Below are positions 25,772-34,747 of a DNA stretch of 64,000 nucleotides, one piece after another. The position numbers were made by a program, and so were the translations under genes. Origin of the DNA: WJLY01 sp964399265 (GTDB taxonomy: Bacteria > Joyebacterota > Joyebacteria > Joyebacterales > Joyebacteraceae); contig CAYNQF010000001.1 in assembly GCA_964399265.1 (NCBI GenBank), positions 1 through 64,000 of the forward strand, in the 5' to 3' direction. Position 1 is the stretch's first letter. Each line of letters starts with the position of its first letter. Under the pieces are notes generated by a model, which was not told where the DNA came from, made no database searches, and saw only the letters and a list, made by a program, of their open reading frames with translations.

Positions 25772-26118
25772 GACAGCGAACGACTCCGGGACAACTCTGT
25801 AGAATTAAGGCTCCCAGACCAGGGGACGAGGAGCCGCGGGCCCGTGGTTACGACGTCGGTCCCGACGGGATGCTCAAGGACGTAGGAGAACCCGTGGCGG
25901 TCCTCGCCAGGTTCGGAAAGGGTCAGATCGACCCGCTCCGTTTCAAGTGGAACACCTGTGTTTACGACGTGGACCGCGTGAGCGGCAAGTGGGAGGAGCA
26001 CGAGGGACAGTACAAGCTCTACTATTTCGGCGTCGTGACGAAGGCCGAGGATTACTACGAGCTCATCTACAGCACGAGGACGATGAGCTGGACGTTGTCC
26101 AGGACGGATAGCGATTGA
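25768..26118 (+). CDS. Conserved-looking hypothetical protein
   Basis: ATG 25768 overlaps the previous stop (ATGA), giving 116 residues, but it lacks a good ribosome site. A shorter start at Met 35 (25870) is possible. The C-terminal 80 residues look like a compact beta-rich domain (LRFKWNTCVYDVDRVSG, YELIYSTRTMSWTLSR) with many aromatic residues. Not recognised. It is placed between the SagB-type gene and ogt on the same strand, probably co-transcribed. Confidence 0.55.
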   Translation: MRQRTTPGQLCRIKAPRPGDEEPRARGYDVGPDGMLKDVGEPVAVLARFGKGQIDPLRFKWNTCVYDVDRVSGKWEEHEGQYKLYYFGVVTKAEDYYELIYSTRTMSWTLSRTDSD

Positions 26119-26134
26119 TGGTTGGAGGTGCGCC

Positions 26135-26626
26135 ATGAACGTCAGGATGCTGGCCCCGGACACAACGACCTGCTTCATGTACTACGAATCACCCATCGGG
26201 CTCGTGGAGGTTGGCAGCACCGCGGGGGCCATCACATCGCTGTACTTCGTCGACGAGCGTCGTTCCGAGATGCTCAGGGACGAACTCGGCGAGGAGGCCG
26301 TGCGGCAGGTCGCCGAGTACTTTGAGGGCGGGCGCCGCGAGTTCGACGTTCCGGTGTCGCTAGGTGGAACGAAGTTCCAGAAGCTCGTCTGGAACGAGCT
26401 TCTGAAGATATCGTTCGGCAACACCGTGTCGTACGGAGACATCGCCAAAGCGATAGGCAAGCCCACGGCGGTGCGCGCCGTCGGTGCTGCCAACGGGCAG
26501 AACCCCATATCGATCATCATCCCGTGTCACCGCGTGATCGGGAACGACGGTCGCCTGACAGGTTACGGAGGGGGACTATGGCGGAAGCAGTGGCTTCTGA
26601 AGCACGAGGGCGGTCTGCTGCTCTGA
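26135..26626 (+). CDS. ogt: Methylated-DNA-[protein]-cysteine S-methyltransferase
   Basis: 163 residues. Suicidal transfer of alkyl groups from O6-alkylguanine to Cys 131 in IIPCHRVIG. The helix-turn-helix with the arginine finger (TAVRAVGAANGQNP) and the C-terminal GYGGGLWRK segment are intact. Start ATG 26135 behind GGAGG. No Ada-type regulatory domain. The first of several repair genes that follow lexA. Confidence 0.95.
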   Translation: MNVRMLAPDTTTCFMYYESPIGLVEVGSTAGAITSLYFVDERRSEMLRDELGEEAVRQVAEYFEGGRREFDVPVSLGGTKFQKLVWNELLKISFGNTVSYGDIAKAIGKPTAVRAVGAANGQNPISIIIPCHRVIGNDGRLTGYGGGLWRKQWLLKHEGGLLL

Positions 26627-26637
26627 AGGAGAAGAAC

Positions 26638-27744
26638 GTGTCGGGCGACGGATCGAACGTCTACTGGAAGGAAGTCTACGACACGCTCGTAGCGAGCGTG
26701 CGTTTCAACGGCAAACACGGCGACATAGACGGCCATCTGTGCAGATTGTCGGAGTCGGTCGGTCCGCGCGCGCACGGCCACCCGTTCGTCCTCCACAGGG
26801 GCGGGGGCGACATGGAGGTGTGCCTGCCGGTGACGGGGCCGCTCGACGACGACAGCAGCGGGGGACCCGCGCCTGGCGGGTCCCCCGAGATATCCTTCGG
26901 CACGCTCGGGGGCGCGGTCATGATGTGCGCTCCGTTCGAGGGCGACTTGGGTTCCGATGATACGGCGCGCTCGCTCGGGGAGGAGTTCGGAAGGCTCTGG
27001 CGTCACACGGTCGAGCATCACATCGGCGTCACCGAGGACCCCTGGCGCGAGGTCCTGCTCGATTACGAACCCGGCATTGCGGGCCTGTACAGGGCGGAGC
27101 TGCAGGTGCCGATGCTCCTTCCGAAATGGCTCGAGAGGCTCCGCGCCGGGCTCGACCGGTATGCCGGTGTGTCGGTGCGTCAGCACGTGCTGGGAGGAAG
27201 CGAGCGGCTCTACCCGTCTTCGAGTTCTTCCGAGAAGGTGACGTGGGTTAAGGGCGCGATGGCGCGCCTCGACGCGGCGGTCGAGGACGAGAACAGGAGA
27301 CGGGCCATCATGTGTGGATGTGCGCACGTCTATCCCGCCGCGCGCATCGCTGCGCTCAAGCGCGAGTACGAACGTCTCGGAAGCGTCGACGCACTCCTCG
27401 AGTTCATCGCGAACGATCCGGGGTTCGACGTTGCGCCGTACTACCGCGACCCCGAGAGGTCCGGCAACGTCATCCTCATAGACAAGAACCCCCAGGAGCG
27501 TGAGAAGCACGCCGAAGCCACTGACCCATTCGTCAAACGCGCGGCGGCCTGCCACTGCCCGATCGTCAAGGCGGCCATACTCGCGGGCGAGAACGTGTCG
27601 TTCACGTACTGCGGCTGCGGCACGGGATGGTTCAAGCCCGTGTGGGAAGCGATCCTGGAGGCGCCGGTCGACGTCATCTGCGAGGAGTCCGTCCTGCGAG
27701 GCGACGACCGCTGCAGGTTCGCCATCTACCTTCCGGAGGAATAG
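26638..27744 (+). CDS. Cys-rich protein with DUF6144/V4R-like C-terminal domain
   Basis: GTG 26638 is chosen because AAGGAG lies six bases upstream, just after the ogt stop; ATG 26578 would overlap ogt. 368 residues. The N-terminal half is not recognised. The C-terminal 150 residues hold regularly spaced cysteines: MCGCAHVYP, ACHCPIVKA, YCGCGTGWFKP and SVLRGDDRCRFAI. This pattern resembles DUF6144/4-vinyl-reductase-like domains and could bind a metal or small ligand. A perfect 11-base hairpin (26860-26886) lies inside the coding region. Function unknown. Confidence 0.75.
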   Translation: MSGDGSNVYWKEVYDTLVASVRFNGKHGDIDGHLCRLSESVGPRAHGHPFVLHRGGGDMEVCLPVTGPLDDDSSGGPAPGGSPEISFGTLGGAVMMCAPFEGDLGSDDTARSLGEEFGRLWRHTVEHHIGVTEDPWREVLLDYEPGIAGLYRAELQVPMLLPKWLERLRAGLDRYAGVSVRQHVLGGSERLYPSSSSSEKVTWVKGAMARLDAAVEDENRRRAIMCGCAHVYPAARIAALKREYERLGSVDALLEFIANDPGFDVAPYYRDPERSGNVILIDKNPQEREKHAEATDPFVKRAAACHCPIVKAAILAGENVSFTYCGCGTGWFKPVWEAILEAPVDVICEESVLRGDDRCRFAIYLPEE

Positions 27745-27745
27745 C

Positions 27746-28570
27746 ATGCCCGAGCTTCCAGAGGTCGCGTCGCGAGCTAAGGAGATGCAGAGGCTGCTCG
27801 TCGGGAAGACGATCCGCGACATCGAGCTCTTGCAGCCCAAGTGCCTGAACGTTCCGCCGGCCAGGTTCAAGAAGGCGCTCAGGGGCGCGGAGCTTCTGGG
27901 GACCTCGTACCACGGCAAGTGGCTCTTCACGGACACGACCAAGGGGCATCTGCTCATCAACCTGGGCATGGGTGGCGACATGCTGCTCGTGAAGGACGAC
28001 GAGATTCCCGAGAAGCGTCAGGCCGTCTTCTACTTCGACGACGGGACCGCTCTCTCCATCCGGTTCTGGTGGTTCGGGTACGTTCACTACGCGGCCGAGG
28101 GCAAGCTCGGCTCGCACAAGATGAGCGGGAAGCTCGGTCCGAACGCGGTCGACGTCTCCAGAGACGAGTTCCGGGAGATGCTCCGCGGCAGGCGGGGCGC
28201 GGTGAAGACGTTCCTTCTCGACCAGGAGAAGATCGCCGGGATCGGCAACGCCTACGCGCACGACATCCTGTTCCTGGCGGGTCTCCATCCACAACGAAAG
28301 CTCGACACGCTATCGGAGGACGAGGTCGACGGGCTGTGGCGGGGCATCCGCGACGGGCTCCTTCCGAGCCTCAAGAAGAGGGGCGCCTGGTACGAGCGGG
28401 ACCTCAAGGGCAGACGCGGCGGATTCAAGATGGACGACATCCAGGTCGGCTACCTCGAGGGAGAGCCCTGCCCGACATGCGGCACGAAGATCGAGAAGCT
28501 CAAAACCGGAAGCACTTCTTCGTTCATCTGCCCGAAGTGCCAGGCGCTCAAGCCGAAGAAGAAGAGATGA
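27746..28570 (+). CDS. Divergent Fpg/Nei-family DNA glycosylase
   Basis: ATG 27746 behind GGAGG; 274 residues. Base-excision glycosylase/AP lyase fold: N-terminal PELPEV (Pro 2 and Glu 3), the Lys in HGKWLF, the helix-two-turn-helix QEKIAGIGNAYAHDILF and a C4 zinc finger (CPTC...CPKC). Two deviations stand out. The void-filling loop normally reading RRFG is WWFG (residues 108-111), and the zinc-finger position normally Arg is Thr at about 257. Lesion preference may therefore differ from 8-oxoguanine-specific MutM. Follows the Cys-rich gene by one base. Confidence 0.88.
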   Translation: MPELPEVASRAKEMQRLLVGKTIRDIELLQPKCLNVPPARFKKALRGAELLGTSYHGKWLFTDTTKGHLLINLGMGGDMLLVKDDEIPEKRQAVFYFDDGTALSIRFWWFGYVHYAAEGKLGSHKMSGKLGPNAVDVSRDEFREMLRGRRGAVKTFLLDQEKIAGIGNAYAHDILFLAGLHPQRKLDTLSEDEVDGLWRGIRDGLLPSLKKRGAWYERDLKGRRGGFKMDDIQVGYLEGEPCPTCGTKIEKLKTGSTSSFICPKCQALKPKKKR

Positions 28571-28712
28571 GCCGCGACTCCGTAGACGTTCTGTTCGAGG
28601 ACCCGCTCGCCGGGTCCCTCTGGAGCGCGGGGACAACGACGTTCTGGTCAGGCTGGAGGTGAAGGAGCCCCTCTTCGGGAGCGGCTTCTGGATGAGGCTG
28701 AGGTAGCGAACG
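28571..28712 (+). other. Short gap with a 31-codon ORF
   Basis: An ORF of 31 codons starts at ATG 28567, overlapping the glycosylase stop. A different frame is open to TAG 28704-28706 and could encode a protein tail. Neither has a convincing start signal. It may be a remnant or non-coding. Confidence 0.25.
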
Positions 28713-30155
28713 ATGCTGGGACGACACCACAAGGAAGCGTCCGCGGGCGAGGTGCGCGACAGGCGCCTCGTCTTCCACGTCGACATGGACGCGTTCTTCG
28801 CGTCGGTCGAGGTGATGTGCCGACCGAAGCTGCGTGGCAAGCCGGTCATCGTCTGCGGCAAGCCGACGACTCGCAGCGTTGCGGCCGCGGCATCGTACGA
28901 GGCCCGGAAGTACGGCATCCGGTCCGGCATGTCGACCGTTGAGTGCTTCCGCCGCTGCCCCCACGTGGTAGCGGTCGAGGGCAATCCGGGGCAGTACATC
29001 TACGTTTCGCTCGAACTGCTGCGCATCTACAAGGAGTTCTCGACGATCGTCGAGCCCTACTCGATCGATGAGGCGTTCGTCGAGATGACCGGCACGAAAT
29101 GCAACTGGCAGAACTGCGAGGGCGTGGCTCTCGAGATCAAGGACAGGATAGGGAAGAGGTTCCCCGGACTTACGGCGACCATAGGCGTGGGCCCCAACAA
29201 GCTCGTGTCCAAGATGTGCGGCCACCTGAACAAGCCCGACGGCATAACGGTCATACGACCCGGCGGGTTCCTGGACGTGTTCGGCGAACGCAACGTCACC
29301 GACATCTGGGGCGTAGGCGACAGAACGGCCCTCGCTCTTTCTATGATGGGCATGGACAACATTCGCGAGCTGTCGGAGCACCCGGTCTCGATGCTGCGTC
29401 GTCGCTTCGGCATCATGGGAGAGATCCTTCACATGATGGCCGTCGGTCGCGACGACACGCCCGTCGTGCCGTACTTCGAGGGCATGCCGGTCAAATCGAT
29501 GGGTCACGAACATACGCTCCCGGCTGACACGTGGGACATCGCCGAGGCGGAGAAGGTGTTGCTGCGTCTGTGCGACCAGGTTGCGCGACGGATGCGGAAG
29601 AAGGGATACCTGGGCGACGTCATCTCGATGCGTCTTAGGTTCAGCGACTTCGAGAGCATAGGCAGGCAGAAGAAGCTCAAGTTCTACACGGACGAGGAGC
29701 GCGTCATATACAAGGAAGCGCGCGAGCTTCTGCACAGGCACTGGAGGCCGGGACACTCGATCAGGCTGGTGGGCGTGAACTGCTCGGGTCTGGTGAAGGT
29801 GCCCGAGACGGTGCAGGTCGACCTCTTCCGTCAGAAGGAGGAGGACTCACACAGGAAGCTTCTGGCGGCCGTCGACGCGATCAGGGACAAGTTCGGCGAG
29901 AACGCCATAACGAGGGCGCGACTCGTCGACATCAATCGCAGGATGTGGGACGCCGGCCGCCGCGTCTCGGAGCCCAGGTTCCAGAAGATGTCGGTCGGAA
30001 CGAGCGAGCGCCAGTACCACTCGATCATGGCCGGGTTCCACGACAACAAGGCGAACGTGGATACCGTACCGCTTCCACCCGGTCTTTCGTCGAGTCCGTT
30101 CGACATGCTGCGCCACCAGGACGCCGAGGATCTGAGCCGCGGAGGCATCGACTAG
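28713..30155 (+). CDS. dinB: Y-family translesion DNA polymerase (DinB/Pol IV-like)
   Basis: 480 residues, longer than E. coli DinB (351). Catalytic carboxylates lie in FHVDMDAFFASVE (residues about 21-33) and SIDEAFVEMT. The thumb and little-finger region continues to about 420. A C-terminal extension of about 60 residues ends in PFDMLRHQDAEDL. The motif QVDLF near residue 372 resembles a sliding-clamp-binding peptide, but its place inside the little-finger region makes that uncertain. Part of the repair-rich stretch after lexA; no LexA-like box is seen directly upstream. Confidence 0.92.
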   Translation: MLGRHHKEASAGEVRDRRLVFHVDMDAFFASVEVMCRPKLRGKPVIVCGKPTTRSVAAAASYEARKYGIRSGMSTVECFRRCPHVVAVEGNPGQYIYVSLELLRIYKEFSTIVEPYSIDEAFVEMTGTKCNWQNCEGVALEIKDRIGKRFPGLTATIGVGPNKLVSKMCGHLNKPDGITVIRPGGFLDVFGERNVTDIWGVGDRTALALSMMGMDNIRELSEHPVSMLRRRFGIMGEILHMMAVGRDDTPVVPYFEGMPVKSMGHEHTLPADTWDIAEAEKVLLRLCDQVARRMRKKGYLGDVISMRLRFSDFESIGRQKKLKFYTDEERVIYKEARELLHRHWRPGHSIRLVGVNCSGLVKVPETVQVDLFRQKEEDSHRKLLAAVDAIRDKFGENAITRARLVDINRRMWDAGRRVSEPRFQKMSVGTSERQYHSIMAGFHDNKANVDTVPLPPGLSSSPFDMLRHQDAEDLSRGGID

Positions 30156-30208
30156 CGGCAGGCTCAGATGACACGAGCGTTCAGACCCGAGAGGCGTCAA
30201 ACGGAGTG

Positions 30209-31135
30209 ATGGTGATAGACCTCCAGGATAAGCAGGGCGACCTCTTCCCCGAGATGCCACACGCGGGAGAGCATCAGATCGCCGACACGAACGGGGCGTA
30301 CGACAGCAGCCCGGTCCCTCCCAACGTGCACCGTCTGGGGCGCCACGGCCGCATACGCGTCGGTACGTCCGGCTACAGCTTCGCCGACTGGATCGGCCCG
30401 TTCTATCCCCAGGGCACGCCCCGCAGCAAGATGCTCGACGAGTACGTCCGTCACTTCGACGTGGTCGAGATCAACTCGAGCTATTACCGGCTCCCGGACG
30501 CCAGGATGTTCGAGAGGATGGAAGAGAAGACACCGGACGGGTTCGAGTTCATCGTCAAGCTCTACAAGGGGATGACACACGAGATCGAGAGCGACACGTC
30601 GATGTACCGTTCTCTGTCCGACGCGATCGCACCGCTTCGCGAGGCGCAGAAGTTCGGCGGGTATCTGGCGCAGTTTCCCTGGAAGTTCAAGAACACGCCG
30701 GAGGCGCAGGCCCACCTCGGCTTCCTGAGGGAGCACCTCGGTGGCGACTCGCTGTTCGTCGAGTTCAGGCACGACTCGTGGATGACGCCTGAGGTGTTCG
30801 AGTTCCTGCACTCCGAGGGGCTGGGGTACTGCTCGGTCGACGAGCCGAACCTGAAGGGCCTCATTCCCCCCGTGGCCCGCGCCACGACCGAGGAGGGTTA
30901 CGTGCGGTTTCACGGTCGCAACTCCGTGAACTGGTGGGGGAAAGGCGGCGGAGACCGCTACGACTACGATTACAGCGACAGCGAACTCGGCGAGTGGGCG
31001 AAGAAGCTCGTCACCCTTGAGGACAAGGTCAAGAAGGTCTACGCTTTCTTCAACAACTGCCACGCGGGTCACGCCGCCAGGAACGCCGAGCTGATGATCG
31101 AGATGCTCGGCAGCGAGCTGGGCGATCGGTGCTGA
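30209..31135 (+). CDS. DUF72 (YecE-like) protein
   Basis: Start ATG 30209 or GTG 30212; the ribosome site AACGGAG fits either imperfectly. 308 residues. TIM-barrel DUF72 landmarks: RVGTSGYSFADWIGPFYP, VEINSSYYRLP, YLAQFPWKFKN, FVEFRHDSW, VRFHGRNS and YAFFNNCHAGHAARNA. The biochemical role of the family is not settled. An N-terminal tail of about 50 residues precedes the domain (DLFPEMPH). Confidence 0.88.
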   Translation: MVIDLQDKQGDLFPEMPHAGEHQIADTNGAYDSSPVPPNVHRLGRHGRIRVGTSGYSFADWIGPFYPQGTPRSKMLDEYVRHFDVVEINSSYYRLPDARMFERMEEKTPDGFEFIVKLYKGMTHEIESDTSMYRSLSDAIAPLREAQKFGGYLAQFPWKFKNTPEAQAHLGFLREHLGGDSLFVEFRHDSWMTPEVFEFLHSEGLGYCSVDEPNLKGLIPPVARATTEEGYVRFHGRNSVNWWGKGGGDRYDYDYSDSELGEWAKKLVTLEDKVKKVYAFFNNCHAGHAARNAELMIEMLGSELGDRC

Positions 31136-31208
31136 CGACCGCGCGCCACCGGAGAGCGCCGCCGGCGCCCTACGAATCCATGACGTTCGGGAGACCGGGA
31201 GACCGCTG

Positions 31209-31598
31209 ATGGACCGGACGCGTCCTGATATGCTCGGATATTGCGGCATCTACTGCGGGCGGTGCGACATCCACGTCGCGTGCAAGACCGGAGACACGGC
31301 CGGCCAGCAGGCGATCGCCGACTGGATAAACGAGCATCACGGTGCCAAATGCACGGCGGAGGAAATACGATGCAGCGGGTGCAAGGGGCCACTGGACGAA
31401 CACTGGAGCGTGAGCTGCAAGGTCCGGTTGTGTGCCTCCGAGAGGGGCGTAACCACCTGCGTCGACTGCGGCGAGTATCCGGGTTGCGACACGCTCGAGA
31501 CCTTCTACCGTGGAGGAGACTACGAGTCGGCCCGGAAGACCCTGGAGAGGATTCGGGAGATCGGATTGAACGCCTGGCTCGAGGAACAGGAGGGGTGA
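31209..31598 (+). CDS. DUF3795 zinc-ribbon-like protein
   Basis: 129 residues with ten cysteines in metal-binding spacing: YCGIYCGRCDIHVAC, IRCSGCKG, SCKVRLCA and TCVDCGEYPGC. This is the DUF3795 pattern. Probably a small cytoplasmic metal-binding protein; function unknown. Confidence 0.85.
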   Translation: MDRTRPDMLGYCGIYCGRCDIHVACKTGDTAGQQAIADWINEHHGAKCTAEEIRCSGCKGPLDEHWSVSCKVRLCASERGVTTCVDCGEYPGCDTLETFYRGGDYESARKTLERIREIGLNAWLEEQEG

Positions 31599-31602
31599 CG
31601 AG

Positions 31603-32340
31603 GTGAACAGACGCCACCACATCGCGACGGCCATGGTGATGCTCGCGTCCCTCATGCTGCTCACGTGTATCACCGCGGAAGCGGACGACCAGACGTCGAA
31701 GGGCCGCCCGGTCGTGCCGGGCTCCGTGCTCGACGCCCCTCCGGAGCATCCGTCGCCCGACGCTCACTATCTCATCTATCTGCACGGAGCCATACTCGAG
31801 AGCGAGGGCCCCGACGCGGTGCACCCGCGCTTCGGCAGATACGAGTACTCGGCGATACTGGACTCGTTGGCCGTCAGGGGGCTCGTCGTCATAAGCCAAC
31901 TGAGGGCGCAGGGCGCCGATCCGATCGATTACTCCAAGAGCACGGCGGAGTGGGTTAACACGATGATCCGCGAAGGTGTCCCGCCTGAGCACATCACGGT
32001 CGCCGGTTTCTCGAAGGGCGGCGGCATAGCGATGGACATCTGCCGGCGCCTGTCCAACCCCGGCGTCAACTACGTCTTCATGGCGTGCTGTCCAAGGGCG
32101 ATGCAGGACTGGCCCGAGGCCGACTACCGCGGGCGCATTCTCTCGATCTACGAAAAGAGCGACGATTTCGCCGGTTCCTGCCGAGAGGCCATTCTCGGCT
32201 CTGCCGACGCGCCGACTCCCGAGGGCATCGTGTTCAAGGAGATCGAGATAGACACCGGGCTCGAGCACGGCGCGTTCTACCGACCACGGCCCGTGTGGGT
32301 CGACCCGGTGGTCGGTTGGGCGATGTCGTCTCCCGAGTAG
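31603..32340 (+). CDS. Exported alpha/beta-hydrolase-like protein
   Basis: GTG 31603 follows the DUF3795 stop closely. 245 residues, signal peptide about 1-28. Alpha/beta-hydrolase landmarks: LIYLHGAI (oxyanion strand), nucleophile elbow GFSKGGG with Ser near residue 136, and a late His in GLEHGAFYRP. No lid domain. Likely a periplasmic esterase or peptidase-like enzyme with unknown substrate. Confidence 0.78.
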   Translation: MNRRHHIATAMVMLASLMLLTCITAEADDQTSKGRPVVPGSVLDAPPEHPSPDAHYLIYLHGAILESEGPDAVHPRFGRYEYSAILDSLAVRGLVVISQLRAQGADPIDYSKSTAEWVNTMIREGVPPEHITVAGFSKGGGIAMDICRRLSNPGVNYVFMACCPRAMQDWPEADYRGRILSIYEKSDDFAGSCREAILGSADAPTPEGIVFKEIEIDTGLEHGAFYRPRPVWVDPVVGWAMSSPE

Positions 32341-32345
32341 CGCTT

Positions 32346-34661
32346 ATGACCATCACCGATTTCCTCCAGAAGATACGGCACGACGGTTACTACGCCGGGC
32401 AGATCGCCCACGTGGAGACCGTTCCCTCCCGGGAGGCCGAGTACGGCGACCTCTCCGAGCCGCTCCCGGGACCGCTCGCCCGGGCGCTCGAGGCCGCCGG
32501 GATAGAGAGACTCTACTCCCATCAGGTGGACGCCATCGAGGCGGTCCGGCGGGGCAGGAACGTGGTCGTGGTGACCGGGACCGCTTCGGGGAAGACGCTC
32601 TGCTACAACGTCCCCGTGCTCGAGCGTCTGCTCGCGAAGCCCTCGGCAAAGGCTCTCTACCTGTTCCCGACCAAGGCCCTGGCGCAGGATCAGGTCAAGT
32701 CGCTCACGAGGCTGGCCGGACTGGACACTGAGCTCATGGAGGTCGTCCGGACCGGCACGTACGACGGGGACACGACCCGCCACACGAGACGCAAGCTCCG
32801 CGACGAGGGGAACGTCATCCTCTCGAACCCGGACATGCTCCACGCCGGGATACTCCCATATCACGCCAAGTGGAACAGGTTCCTGAAGGACCTCGAGTAC
32901 GTCGTCGTCGACGAGATACACACGTACCGCGGCATCTTCGGGTCGAACGTCGCGAACGTCCTCCGGAGGCTCAGGCGCGTGTGCGAGCACTACGGTTCGC
33001 ACCCGCAGTTCATATGCTCGAGCGCGACGATCGCGAACCCGCGGGAGCTTGCGGAACGGCTGGTGGGTGAGCCGTTCGAGGTCGTAGACCGCGACGGGAG
33101 CCCGCGTGGGACGAAGCACTTCGTGCTCTGGAACCCGCCGTACCTCGACGATACCAAAATGGAACGCAGAAGCTCCAACGTCGAGGGGCACTGGCTCATG
33201 TCCGAGCTGATCGCCGAGGGGTTCCAGACGATCGCCTTCGGCAGGGCTCGGGTCGTCGCGGAACTCATCTATCGCTACGCGAAGGACTCCCTGCGGAGAC
33301 GGAAGCCCGAGTACGCGGAGAAGATCAAACCCTACAGGGGCGGCTACCTGCCCGAGGAACGGCGCGAGATCGAGAGGCAGCTCTTCTCGGGCGAACTCAT
33401 GGGGGTCGCCAGCACGAACGCCCTCGAGCTTGGCATCGACGTGGGTAGTCTGGACGCGGCGGTCATAGTCGGGTTTCCCGGCACGATAGCGAGCGTCTGG
33501 CAGCAGGCCGGACGGGCGGGACGCGCTTCCGACGAGTCGCTCGCGGTCCTGGTCGGATACAATGACCCCATCGACCAGTACCTCATGCGGCACGGGCGGT
33601 ATTTCTTTATGCAGTCCCCCGAGAACGCGGTCATCGACCCCGGCAACAAGTATATTCTCGCGAACCACCTTCGCTGCGCGGCGTTCGAGCTTCCGCTCTC
33701 CGAGATGGACTACGACCTGTTCGGAGAGCTGGCGGAGCCGATCATTGACGTGCTCGACGAGGTGGAGGACCTGAACGAGATAGACGGGCGCCACTACTGG
33801 GCGTCGACCGACTTCCCGGCGAGGGCGATGAACCTCAGGACCATCTCGGACAACACGTACACTATCGTAGACGTCGCTCGCGACAACGCGGTGATCGGTG
33901 TGGTCGACGGTGTGTCCGCGCTCGAGCTGGTCTATCCGGAGGCCATCTACCTGCATGAGGGCGAGACCTACTTCGTCCGCGACCTCGACCTCGAGCAGAA
34001 GGTGGCCTACGTGGAGAAGAAGGAGGTCGACTACTACACCCAGCCGGTGTTGGAGTCGGCCATCCGGATCGGTGAGGCGACGGACTCCAGGGTGTGGAAC
34101 GGGAACAACGTGTTCTTCGGCGACGCCACCGTCACCTGGGTGACGTCTGCGTTCAAGAAGATCAAGTTCTACCAGCTCGACTCCATCGGATGGTCGAATC
34201 TCGACCTGCCGCCGTTCCACCTGGAGACCAAGTCGCTCTGGGTGTCTCCCTCGAAAGAGGCGATGGACGCGGTCCGCTCCCAGGGACGCAATCCCGTCGA
34301 GGGACTGGTCGGAGTGCGCAACGTTGCGATATCGGTCCTGCCTCTCTTCTCGATGAGCGACCGCAGGGACGTGGGCGGTATCGTCGAGAGCGGCAACACC
34401 GGGAGCCCCACGATGTTCCTATACGACAGGTTCGAGGGCGGGCTCGGGTTCGTCGAGACGGGCTACCGCAACATCGGCGAGCTCCTGCGGGGGTGTCTCG
34501 ACCTGGTCGAGGAGTGCGACTGCGAAGATGGATGTCCCTCGTGCGTCGGCCTGCCCATACTGAGGCCGCCCATTCAGCAGGACCCCGATGCGGGCGGCGC
34601 CTGGCCGATCCCGGACAAGGAGTCCGCGCGGCTGCTCCTCAGAGCGATGCTCGCGGCCTGA
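32346..34661 (+). CDS. mrfA: MrfA (YprA)-like DNA repair helicase
   Basis: ATG 32346; 771 residues (B. subtilis MrfA 749). SF2 helicase core: Walker A GTASGKT at 78-84, DEIH at 189-192, SSAT, and a C-terminal core with STNALELGIDVG and QQAGRAGR. The DUF1998 region follows, with four cysteines at 724, 726, 730 and 733 (CDCEDGCPSC), the metal-binding set of this family. B. subtilis MrfA acts with the exonuclease MrfB in mitomycin lesion removal; a MrfB-like gene lies 4.6 kb downstream here. Confidence 0.9.
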   Translation: MTITDFLQKIRHDGYYAGQIAHVETVPSREAEYGDLSEPLPGPLARALEAAGIERLYSHQVDAIEAVRRGRNVVVVTGTASGKTLCYNVPVLERLLAKPSAKALYLFPTKALAQDQVKSLTRLAGLDTELMEVVRTGTYDGDTTRHTRRKLRDEGNVILSNPDMLHAGILPYHAKWNRFLKDLEYVVVDEIHTYRGIFGSNVANVLRRLRRVCEHYGSHPQFICSSATIANPRELAERLVGEPFEVVDRDGSPRGTKHFVLWNPPYLDDTKMERRSSNVEGHWLMSELIAEGFQTIAFGRARVVAELIYRYAKDSLRRRKPEYAEKIKPYRGGYLPEERREIERQLFSGELMGVASTNALELGIDVGSLDAAVIVGFPGTIASVWQQAGRAGRASDESLAVLVGYNDPIDQYLMRHGRYFFMQSPENAVIDPGNKYILANHLRCAAFELPLSEMDYDLFGELAEPIIDVLDEVEDLNEIDGRHYWASTDFPARAMNLRTISDNTYTIVDVARDNAVIGVVDGVSALELVYPEAIYLHEGETYFVRDLDLEQKVAYVEKKEVDYYTQPVLESAIRIGEATDSRVWNGNNVFFGDATVTWVTSAFKKIKFYQLDSIGWSNLDLPPFHLETKSLWVSPSKEAMDAVRSQGRNPVEGLVGVRNVAISVLPLFSMSDRRDVGGIVESGNTGSPTMFLYDRFEGGLGFVETGYRNIGELLRGCLDLVEECDCEDGCPSCVGLPILRPPIQQDPDAGGAWPIPDKESARLLLRAMLAA

Positions 34662-34747
34662 GTGCTTTTGCCTACGGTGCGGCCGTTCGGGGGCGTATAG
34701 TGGAGCGGAGAGGCATAGCAGGGAGCGGCACGGACGGGAGGACACAC

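Noticed and set aside
32277..34220. 647-codon minus-strand frame opposite the helicase
   Set aside because: The plus strand encodes a complete MrfA-like helicase; the antisense frame has no domain, a skewed composition and no ribosome site.
34094..34747. 5' extension of the MBL-fold gene
   Set aside because: It overlaps the helicase 3' end, and GTG 34748 has a proper ribosome site and the expected length.
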